Below, in pieces: positions 39,042 through 48,677 of a stretch of DNA of 64,000 nucleotides. Position numbers and translations under genes: made by a program. Source of the DNA: Perkinsus olseni (Eukaryota; Perkinsozoa; Perkinsida); assembly GCA_013115125.1 (NCBI GenBank), contig JABANN010000070.1, forward strand, positions 1 through 64,000, in the 5' to 3' direction. Numbering within the stretch: the first letter of the stretch is position 1; every line of letters starts with the position of its first letter. Under the pieces are notes generated by a model, which made no database searches, was not told where the DNA came from, and saw nothing but the letters and a program-made list of their open reading frames with translations.

Positions 39042-40957
39042 TTAGACCCTACGGCGCTCCATACCCACCCCGGTAGGCTGCTGCTCCCCTTCCGTGCCAC
39101 CACCAGCGCTATCAGCCTCATCGGCCAGGCCCCCTTGGAAGGACTCTGCCTCTTCACACAGTAGACTACCCCGTGCATGGAGTGTATCCAGCTGGTCGGC
39201 TATGACAGCAGGGACCTAAGTACAACCAAAGGGCCTTCGATGATGGTACAGGGCTCAAGCACTGACCTCCTCATGCATGGCCAGGCCTCCCGGTATCTCC
39301 TTATAAAACAGGTCTTCCCTTTTAGCACTCATGATAGCCTCTCTAACGTCATCAACAGTCGCCCTGTCGGCTGGGGTGAGGGCTATGGTGGGGAGGAGGT
39401 AAGTCAGTGGAGGGCAATGCATCATAGCTGTGGAGGCAGCAGTATTCCATCGCTCATCCGCAGCCTCTGCAGAAGACCCCGTCTATAGGTCCGTAGCTAG
39501 AGACACTCACTGTCCTCTTCCTCCAGCTTCTTGCTCCACTTTGGCACCTTCATACTCAACAGCATATCGTCCTCGTCATCAGTATCCGCCAGGGCAGCCT
39601 CCGCGGCACCTGAAGGGGGCGTAGAAGCGGCGTGCCCCCACCCTCCTTACGCATCTCTTGGCTTTCCTTGTGGACCTCGCCAACTGACCCTTCCCACTGC
39701 AGCCGAGTGCCCTGCATAATCTCCCTCATAAACATGACAGTGTCCTTAACAGGGTCAGTCCTGCCCACTATCATTGCCGTATCCAGCTGGTAAGGCCTAT
39801 GCCTTCGTAGTATCACCTACCAGTACCACGATGGTCTATCACAACATCCCTGACTACTACCCTCTTCTGGAATATGAGTTGGGGCGTGAGGGAGTTGGGA
39901 TCCATCTGCCTCTTCATGATCCTCTTCACCATCCCCTTCCCACTATAAACCCTCGATAAACGGAACCACGTGGCGAGCATTTCAGGCAATCTGTTCTCTA
40001 TGTACTGCTGCCGCCGCGCCAGAGCCTTTGGCTTGCCCTCCCCGATCCATCTGCAGTGAACCTCTCCGCCATGAGCATGCTTGCACGGAAGATACTACCT
40101 GCGCAAATATGCAAGCCAAGTTGGCGACGTCGCCACCACGTGCGCTATCCTTTGTTTCCTCTCATCCTCCAACTCCCTCAAAGCCCGCAATACATAGACC
40201 GTAGCCTGTCCTCCAGCTACGACCAAATAGAACGGCCGAGGACGCGCGCTAAAGTGATCAAGAACCTGCTACTCAGGTGTGGCACTCCTGGGCATCATCT
40301 CCAACCTGGTAGGCATAGTGAGTGTAGGTGCTAACGAGCGTGCCTTGGAAGACGTCCTCGAGCATGGCCCAGTTGGCAAAACCATCCTTCAATGCAAAGC
40401 CTGGCCAGTCCACGATGGCCGAAGTATGGCCTGAATCGATCAACAGGATACACGACGGGGAGAGGCCCTAGACACACGGTACCCAGCTCCGCCAAATGCT
40501 TAGCTACTGTACGCCACTCCTCGCGGCTGCTCACCAACGAGAATGATGGGAAGAAGACAAACCGTGGCTGAGGGGCCGACCTGACAGCCATGGTAACAGC
40601 TGAGGGGTCGTCCTACCACCCTACTACCTCCGGGACTTGAAGCCGACATGGTCGTCTGTCGGTGTGACGAGGGCATACTCGTACCTGAGGGGCAGAACAT
40701 TTCCATAGCGACGAGTACTGAGGTAGTGACCTATTAAAATCCTGGGTCTTGTGGTGCCAGCGCATGACGCCTGTAGTGAAGGAAGGACCCGAGGATGAGG
40801 AGGAGGAGGAGGAGAACCCTCGCCGTGCACTAGTCATCACGCGTGTGGGGAACATGAGTGGCGGCAGGCGGCGGCAGATGCAAGGGGGAGTCATGACAAG
40901 AAAATCCTGGAGAAGAAGAGGACCCGATGATTCCTCTGCCCCTTGGGCTGCATACAT
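39042..40957 (-). CDS. Alpha/beta-hydrolase family protein, plastid/organelle-type, nucleophile changed
   Basis: A multi-exon minus gene. The first ATG (40957) gives a Ser/Arg-rich, transit-peptide-like N-terminus including a Ser8 run. The hydrolase fold follows: YEYALVTPTDDHVGF, RFVFFPSFSLVSSREEWRTV, HTSAIVDWPGFALKDGFANW, PFYLVVAGGQATVYVLRALR, VVATSPTWLAYLRR, the LPEMLATWFRLSRVY cap region, AMIVGRTDPVKDTVMFM, and FYKEIPGGLAMHEEVPAVIA. This layout is that of plant/algal plastid hydrolases ('DWPGFG.S', 'PTW.GPLPTM', 'G.LG.HEE'). The nucleophile elbow reads GGQAT, without Ser, so it may lack classic esterase activity. It ends MERRRV at 39042. The substrate is unknown. Confidence 0.65.
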
Positions 40958-41039
40958 GTATCAACACGGGCAGTCCTTGGACAGTTTGTGTTCTACCGTG
41001 GACCTCCTCCGGAGCCTCAACACTCAACAGCACCTACGG

Positions 41040-42447
41040 CTAGAGAAACATCTTCTTAAGCCGGGGTCGGGGAGGGCATCCCCCCTGTGATGGCTTATTA
41101 CGTACATCAGGACCAAAGACAGTGACCCGATGCCCATGACCGCCCTCTGATGATGGCGATCCAACTCTGAGTTCAAATGTACACACTGACTTTGGCAGAA
41201 GCCGATATCTGAGCAACAGCAGGATGGTGTTGACGAAGAGAATAGCAAGCCCGCCGTGCACCGTCACTGCGCCACGAAATTGGGGAGAGCTACAATACTG
41301 CGGAGTCTTAGTACCTCCCATCATCATGGTCCATAACCACAAGGCTGTTCTGATTCTCCATTACAACCGTACCAGCCAGTCCTATCATGTACTTGTCCGT
41401 GCAGTCGATCACCTCCACTACAGCTCCCAGCCAGGATGCTTGCCGCAGCTGCCTCATGTCAAGACGCCCTCCTTCCATGACGCAAGTCTTGTTAATATAC
41501 GCTAACCAAAGCTCCCTCAGGTCAGAGGCCGCCGACAAGCGACGCTGCCTCTCCTTGTCGTCTGAGGAAGCAAACCGTGCAACACCGGCGTGGTCACGTG
41601 GCCCCTTGCGGGCGAAATATTCCTCCCGTAGAACAACATTACCAAATCCCAACCAGCTGAGCCATAAGCGCGGGAAATTTCTCACTGAGTGAGTTTCTCG
41701 AGGCACTCCAGCTTCGAAAAGTGGAGGGGATGCCGAAATCGCGTGCAAGCCCTTACTTGCAGGCTTCCCTCCGTGTTTTCTATCATCGATACCCCTCAGC
41801 TTGGTGGCCCTCCTGCTAAGCATTGGCCCAATATCTTCTTGTCTGGGTCGAGGGACCTTAGCCATACCAGCATCTAATGGTACTGGCTTCGTGGCTATCT
41901 GCCGGTTATACCTTCCCACGACAAATACCACACCACGCCCAACTCAGCAACAACAGCCTCACTGATCTCGAATCTTGGTGAAGGCCGTATCCTCATCCTT
42001 CAACCCGGCATAGACCCCCGCCCACTTCATTATCCTCGGAACTGCTACCTCTGGGTTGAAGTCTGCCAAGAAAGGCATGGACTTCTTCTCCTGCTCCGGC
42101 CCTCCCCTCACCCATTAGCCTATCACCATCCACTGTAGAATAGATGAGGTCCTGCGCCGGTGGGCCGTCTTGGAGGGATGCTCGATCCTCCGGCCGCACC
42201 GACGACGTTGAAGGCGAACTCGCTGCTGCAGAGGAGGTTTTCCTGACCCACACCGTTCCCTCTCACCCACGGCATTCCGTGCTGCTAAGCTACGACCAGT
42301 ACGCTACCTTGCATTCGCCCCACCCTTGCGCTTCTTCCCCTTGGCTTTGTTGGCTCTCTTCGGCTGAACCTTCCTACCACCACCACCGCCGCCCCCGCCG
42401 AAGACTGAGTCCAGGAAGGACTCGACAGCCGCTGAACGACCGGACAT
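41040..42447 (-). CDS. POP4: RNase P/MRP protein subunit Rpp29 (POP4)
   Basis: A multi-exon minus gene. Exon 1 starts MSGRSAAVESFLDSVF with a Gly8 run and a Lys/Arg-rich segment. The large exon carries DLRELWLAYINKTC, LRQASWLGAVVEVIDCTDKY and MIGLAGTVVMENQNSLVVMD. The last exon gives YRLLPKSVCTFELRV and HRVTVFGPDVR, ending RLKKMFL. This matches the Sm-like fold of Rpp29 (human 'LHELWKQYI...LLKADLHGAII', 'YVGITGILLQET', 'VIPKLNCVFTVE'). In other organisms it is a core subunit of RNP-type RNase P and RNase MRP. The ATG at 42447 is the first after an in-frame gap. The gap to the hydrolase start is only 82 bp. Confidence 0.8.
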
Positions 42448-42581
42448 GGACAGCACCAAAGGGACTACTGAAAGGAAATGATCGAGGCCCAGCAACCAAA
42501 TCTTCTGGATAGATCATAAAATAGTCGGCACCGAAGCCTACTGCTGTTGTTTTATTAGAAAGCTAGTGCAATCATGGACAA

Positions 42582-44715
42582 TCAAGGCTGCTGCTGCTGA
42601 TGACGCTGGACGAGCCTACCAACCACGGGTAGTTCATGCTCCCTATCATACGTGTCGAGGAACCAGCGTAGGATACCACGATAAGAGGGCCTCAGCAGAT
42701 GGTGATGCTCGTGCCCCTGCTGCTGCTCGATGTCCGCAGCGGCAGCAGCAGTAGAGACCCTCGACGCCTCAGCCTCACTACTATCCCCATAGTCGGATTG
42801 GTATTCCTCTGATGACAACTCTGACTCAGAGTACAGGGATGCCGAGCTAGGCGGCAAGTCCCGAGGTAGGCAGGGAGGCCGTAGAGAACTCTTGATCGGA
42901 GGTATCGGAGCTGCAGGCAGCCTACTCAGAACAGCGAGTCTCAATACTGCCGACAAGCGGTCATTGTGCGGTCTTCTTACACGTTGTTCTGGCATGCTGT
43001 TGTGCGTGTCTCCTCAGCATCGAAGGCATAGGTAAGGGTTCCAACACCGCATGCCGCCAGTACTAACAAAACCCTCCGTAGGGCCGGCCCGATGGTCAGC
43101 CTTTGTAACACTATATGAAGGGCATGCGACAGGACGAACATCGCTATCTCGCGCCTGACAACAAGTGCCTGGAGTGCGGGCCGCCCAGGCCCGCGTACCT
43201 CCGCTGTGGCTTTTCTAATAAGATGGCTGGTCCAGCGAGCATACCACCTATCAATGGGCCGTGCTTCGAGTTGAGTGCCTCTGGGGAGATCAGGTTGGAG
43301 CCCGCGCAAACGATGAGGTGCAGTAGGCCGACTTGCCTACAACAGGAGACCTAGCTACAGCAGCAGTCTGGGTAGTTGCTGCTACGCTGTCATGAAGAGG
43401 GAAGACTGGCCGACGTTCATGACGAAGCGTCTGGCGGCTTTGGGCAGATTGCGCTCGCCTTTGATGAGGGCGATGATCAGGGTTGCTAGGTAGAGTTTGG
43501 CGTAGAGTGGTACGTTGAGCCTCGTGAAGGAGTTAATGGAGAAGTGCAGGAGGCTCGGGACGCCTATCAACAAGATCGGGCATCACAGCAAGCATCACAG
43601 GCAAGCCCTACAGCCCTCAACTCCACTGTAATGATGCAACCCACAGAGAGGGACATTATCATAACGAGCCTTCACTCGAGGAGGGAGCTCTCCCGGGCCA
43701 CCGAGTCTGAGGTTTGAGGAACTACAGGGGGCGGGGGGGATGTCAGGGATGTCGCCTCTCCTGAACTACAGGCGCGCTCTCAAGGTGGGATTAGAGGTGC
43801 AGAAGACGATCCCGAGTGCGAAACTCAGGAGAGGCAGCAGGGTATTGAGCAGCCGGTGCGGACTGGTACTAACCTGGTGAAGAATGCCTCTAGCCTGTCC
43901 CTCTCCACCATAGTCTGGATGCCGGCGAACCTCCTGTATTTGGGGTCCATAGTCTGTGGATGGCGGATGCAGGCATCCACCACAATACCATCACCAACCA
44001 TCATCGCCGCCAACTAAGAGCCGCATGACCTCTGATGACGGTATCAAAAGCGAGCCTCCGCTACTACCGAAGCTGCCGCCGCTGGACTGCCCAGACAAAT
44101 CCTATCAACAACGGCCTGCAGCCTAGGAGGCAGGTTGGCATACCCCAGCACAGTGAGGACCTCACAGGCTCGGCAAATGACGAATAGAGCAACGGAATAG
44201 CGACCGCTGCGTTCGGCCAGGGGTAAGGCGCACATGGTGGATACGAAACCTCGGAAGAATGGTGACGATAGAGGAGGGGAGCCGGAAACACTCCCTGATG
44301 GAGAAGGGCGGGCTCGAGCTACCATGCCATTGTACAGTGCCTGATACCGACAGTGCCAACACTGCGAGTAGCTGGAATTGTGGTATAGCAGAGGGTTGGA
44401 AATGACGAAAACTGATACGGGGTTTGTTTCCGTCGTGGCGGGGTCGAACCCCCGCCCTACACTGCCCTCCACCCTATTACCATGAAGACTCCCACTGCCA
44501 GAGCATTCCGAGCATGGGCTGGTAATGTCCGTAGAATCTGAGTCAGCCTGACGACCTTCCTCTTCTTCCTCCCCATTAACAAGGACATCATGGATATGAT
44601 AGCAAGGCCCGTAGTAGTAAGACAGACTGTGCCTTCCAAGAAGCTCCTCAGGGCGACTACTGTCGGCTTGCCCCGAGAGGCCCTGCAACAAAAGGTACGT
44701 CATGAGGTACGGCAT
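42582..44715 (-). CDS. TMEM135-like multi-pass membrane protein
   Basis: A multi-exon minus gene with repeated hydrophobic units: FFRGFVSTMCALPLAERSGR then YSVALFVICRACEVLTVLGY; RHPQTMDPKYRRFAGI; LNVPLYAKLYLATLIIALIK then NVGQSSLFMTA; HGPLIGGMLAGPAILLEKPQ; and LALFVLSHALHIVLQ then LLVLAACGVGTLTYAFD. The final exon ends LLRPSYRGILRWFLDTYDRE plus a Gln run. The pattern 'G.LAG...LLEK..RR.ELALYVL.RALE' followed by 'LRPSY..FL' is that of TMEM135 proteins, found at peroxisomes and mitochondria in animals. The N-terminus is uncertain; 44715 is the first plausible ATG, and an acceptor-like site follows it, so an earlier exon may exist. Confidence 0.6.
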
Positions 44716-45139
44716 CAGCTGTTAGACTAACCAAGCCCATAACGTCCCCGACGGACCTCCTTATGCAGCGAGGACTACAGACCAACGGGCGCGACCGCCA
44801 GTAGGATTGAGGGGAGGACAACAACCGTACGAGATCTCATAGTCGTGCGACATAAAGCCGGACGAAGCTAACACCCCACACTACCTATGGACGTCTTTCA
44901 ACCTATGCTCCTCCTCCTTTTCTCTGTCCACATGCTTACGATGAAGGTAGAGTGCTGACTGTATTCTCGATAGCACCTGTAGATCCGCCCCTACCACCTG
45001 GCCGAGAGGCGTGAGCTCCGATGATGACAGGAGAGTATCCATTCCCGACCCCAACTGCTGCCATCACAACATCGGCCGTATTAGGGCGATTTCACCCATC
45101 TCCCGTAACCCCACCCCAACGCAACCTTTCCGTCCAGTC

Positions 45140-45472
45140 TCATACTAAATCACCGTCACTTTCAAGACAACGCCGGAAGGGAATAATCGTTCGCAAAAAT
45201 AAGTGTAGACAGTCTGCCCCGGCAATTCCACAGAATCGTGCTGGGTCCTTTGCCAACGGCAGGGAGCAATCAAACGCCAGGGCATGTGTGCCCAGCGGCC
45301 GGTTTTCGGCCTCCTCGACACGGGCAAGTTCCCCTAAGATGGGCCTTCTCCTCGCCGTCCACTGGGCAGCATTTCGATCGCAGTGTGGATATAAAGGCTC
45401 GTATGAGGGTAAAATTCTCAGACCCTTCTGTGAGGTTGAGTAGAACCTTTGATGGGCTCGGTATCTGAGCAT
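45140..45472 (-). CDS. Hypothetical small basic protein
   Basis: An ATG at 45472 opens a 110-codon minus frame beginning MLRYRAHQRFYSTSQKGLRI, an N-terminus rich in Arg/Ser and poor in acids as in mitochondrial presequences. The rest is unremarkable and overlaps other open frames. It lies between phytochelatin synthase and the TMEM135-like gene, in the same direction. No family recognised. Confidence 0.3.
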   Translation of the reverse strand: MLRYRAHQRFYSTSQKGLRILPSYEPLYPHCDRNAAQWTARRRPILGELARVEEAENRPLGTHALAFDCSLPLAKDPARFCGIAGADCLHLFLRTIIPFRRCLESDGDLV

Positions 45473-45515
45473 CCGGGGTTGAATAGGGTCGTATCCAAGA
45501 TACGCTCGGGGGACC

Positions 45516-47147
45516 TCACAATACTACCTCTGTAGCTGTGGACTGGCACTCTGACGACGTACCACTCTTCCCGTTGTTGATCATCAAAAGCTCATCAGGC
45601 AAGCAGAAGTAGACTGCAACCCAGACGGCTGCAATGGCCTTATCATCCATCCAGTCCGCCCTGTCCCTAGACGGCCCAAACATGGGAGGGACGCGTCCAG
45701 CCACTGGCGGGTGTGAACTCTCATCACCGAAGGCACGTAGTAATGTGGCCACGATCGATGCCTTGTCGCCATCCTCATTATCCCCCTGAGGGCTCCAATA
45801 AGCATTGATAGTATCGACCAGCCGCCTTTGCTCAGCTACTGCGAAGAAGACACCACGCATGATGGGCGAGTCCAACTTGGCCACTGCCCGCAGGAAGCAT
45901 CGGAAGAGCTCCTCTAGGTACGTCTCACGCGACAAAGTGGGCTGCCTCGAGGACAGCTTGACCTCGGCCGACTGCCGCTGTATTTCCTTTTGGAACGCAG
46001 TGGTCAGAGCCATGGTAGCCGAGGTAGGTATTGATGCCAAGGCGAGCAGCTTGGGACCAGCCTCAGGTGGTAATGAACCAGGCTGAAGGGAGAAGATATC
46101 GTTTGTCGGTGATGCTAAGTATTACCCTCTGCCTCCCCAACACTATATAACCTCTAGAATTGCCTGTAGCATTATCAATAGGATACATTGCCTTTACTAG
46201 CCTAGGGAGCTTTATCCAGTGCGGTGGGTACTTGAACCTAGGATACCCATCTCAAGATGCCTGGACTGATTCCAGCGCCCATACCTCGCCACATCCAAAA
46301 CTAAGACCGAGTCCGAGGCAGCATGATAGGCCCCAATCGGGGAGAAGTGCCCGCTGCCAGCTTGACCTACTGCTGCTCTGTCGTAGGACACTACCAATAC
46401 CTGAAGTACAGCTGCTGCTACCCCGTGAAACTCGCCTTTCTCCGACCACCTTGTCGAGGCCACCGCAGCTTTCAAGCAGCCTCCCATCAGACGTCCAGGA
46501 CTCAACAGTATCCCGGAAGCCCTGTAGGAACTGAGCATCCAGGTTGGGTTCCGCAGTGGACTCAGTAGCCGTCGTAGAGCATTCTGATGGTTCCTCGAGC
46601 TGATAAGGGATCGCTGGGGCGAGGATCATCACATCCACCTACCGAAGGCCTGCGCACTTGTACTCCGAGACCATTGCACCGGGCTAAACAGGCGAAGGTG
46701 TCTATAGAGATGCCCTCTGAAGCAACCTCCTCCAAGTTAATACAGCACGCTCCTAGATGGTTCTCATCATACCTGAGACCCTCCATGTTCTGCTGTCAAG
46801 ACGGACACTAGGGACCGCTAACGACCACCAGGTACTACCATCGCCATACTCCCCTCCAGGTCCTCCATGGGTCGATGCCCAACGTGTTAAGAGTCATAAT
46901 GAGCGTGGTGAGGCCGCAGTACGCGGGTTGGTCCTGAAGTGGTGGAATGGGAAGCGATAGGTTATACAAGAACCCGTACTTGTGTTTTAAATTGGCACAT
47001 AAGTGGTAGGAAAGGGTAAGCATGCCCATCGGCCATGGCTTCACTCAGTCGTCGACGGCCCTCTTTACTACATACAGTAGGCTCATCATCTGGTAGAGTC
47101 TTTTGGTAAAATACCCCTTGGGGCACTGCCCTTGGCGAGCTAGGCAT
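45516..47147 (-). CDS. PCS: Phytochelatin synthase (glutathione gamma-glutamylcysteinyltransferase)
   Basis: A multi-exon minus gene from ATG 47147. The catalytic domain shows [11 protein letters not shown], then [71 protein letters not shown] and [14 protein letters not shown]. The papain-like triad of plant PCS1 is conserved: Cys in AYCGL, His in GHFSP and Asp in LDVAR. The C-terminal exon (about 175 residues) is less conserved and has [20 protein letters not shown], comparable to the plant 'LLLALPP..W'. The enzyme joins gamma-Glu-Cys units from glutathione to make metal-binding phytochelatins in the cytosol, activated by Cd or Zn. It shares glutathione with the Gpx-Grx gene elsewhere in the window. 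Confidence 0.87.
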
Positions 47148-47795
47148 GGTATAATATTGTGAAGATAAACTGAAATACTGAAGAGTCAATTTACAACACT
47201 GAAGGAGATGGAAAGAAGATTTCCCCCCCTCTACCCCAGACTGCCTGTGGCCGTGTGGGTGGGTCTACGACGGTTGTTGAACTCTCTGCCACTTCCACGA
47301 GCACCTCAAGGCTCTAATACGCGCGATTTTAGCACTGTAAGTTTGAAAGTGATCTGTTCGCTCGCTCGCCCCGGGCACTGGACGGCCGTGAGCTCTCCTT
47401 ATCCGCAGGAGGTGTGCTTGTTCGTAGGCTCCCAGCCCTACCCTACCCGATCATCAACCAGGTGTACCACCTATTACACTGTATAGGTAGTAAGACGCAG
47501 TCATCAAAGCTTGGGCGCACGTTATTGCAACACTTCCGTGAGCTAAGTGAAGTGCATGCTCTGATACGGGCAGCATAATCCCTGCGACGATCTCTGAGTA
47601 TTATGGCCTTCTGTGGCCTGGGATTCAGCTGCATTCGGATCCTTTAAAGCTGGGTCCCCTCGAGCTTAACCATCCGATAGGCCTTCACCTGAACCCTATT
47701 TCAGTGATATCCGGGAGATGATGACGTTAATGTACTGCACAATGGTAGAACGCGTGGTGGTACTGGACGGCAGTCTCGTTGTCGGCGTTCGTTAT
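47148..47795. other. Intergenic stretch with unconfirmed small ORFs
   Basis: A plus frame from an ATG at 47208 (92 codons) and a minus frame at 47443-47634 overlap. Neither shows a recognisable family. It is probably the upstream region of phytochelatin synthase. Confidence 0.3.
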
Positions 47796-48461
47796 TCAGA
47801 AGCCCTTTCGAAGATAGAAAACTCCATCCACAACCTGCTGGACTTGCGATAGTGATGGACAGGTACTATGGCTGTGTGAAGCCATGGGCCCGCTAACGGC
47901 CGAGTTCGGGTCGAGGCGCATTACATGCTCAGCAGTTTCCGACGATGTCTTCTTCGGTCCCTGTGGGCTCACTGGACTCCCACAATGCCTTCTCGCGGGT
48001 TGCCAGATCGAAGCGATTGAAGTTAGAATCGAGCAGGTGTAGCATTGGGTCGGGATGTGGCAGTTGCATGGATCTCACGGTCCCTCCTTGGATGCCCTAC
48101 TCCACTCGGTCTGCATGAAGTGCGGTAGTTCCTATGGAATGGACTGCTCTCCTCCGCCATCGGGATCAACCCAATCTGCCTGAGCTCGGTTCATCACTTG
48201 ACACGATTGTGCCCCCTGGGGCAGACCGAATGTCACCTTCATACCATCAGCATGGGCTGAGTCGATTGGCATTGACTGGCCGGACCATGAGTTCAGACCT
48301 TCTAATAGCATCCTAGCGTCTCTAATGTCCCGGGACCTAGCCGTTCGAGGGTCCTCACGTGGTGAGAGGAGAGTGTCGATCGTCTTTACTGATTCACAGT
48401 CCGAAAACCCCTGAGTAGTGTTGTTGCTGCTTGTTACGGAGGCAACCCACGCCATGCTCAC
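47796..48461 (-). CDS. Hypothetical spliced gene divergent from RAV1-like gene
   Basis: An ATG at 48461 (MSMAWVASVTSSNNTTQGFS) opens a 109-codon minus frame with even codon content. A downstream minus frame reads EHVMRLDPNSAVSGPMAS and VQQVVDGVFYLRKGF before a TGA at 47796. These could be two exons of one gene, but the connecting splice sites are not certain. No family recognised. The start is 216 bp from the divergent RAV1-like ATG. Confidence 0.35.
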
Positions 48462-48677
48462 GGCTGGGCCCCCCGCACTACTGGCGCCGGCCCTGGGCTG
48501 TCATCGCTACGATGCTATCGAGTCAAGGCTCTCTTCACCTTACTTGTACTTGAGTTCTTCTTCAGTATCATAATGGTGGTCTCATAGCCCTGGTCGCTCC
48601 GGGCAGAGCATGCCGTACTCGCGTGTTCTTTCAGTACTGGTGTGTTTACGTTTTTTTGACGACGAGCTTAAGCTCGA

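Noticed and set aside
44400-44520. Possible minus-strand tRNA (even tRNA-Sec) with T arm GCGGGGGTTCGACCCCGC
   Set aside because: No matching acceptor or D arm could be drawn upstream. It is most likely chance inside an intron of the TMEM135-like gene.
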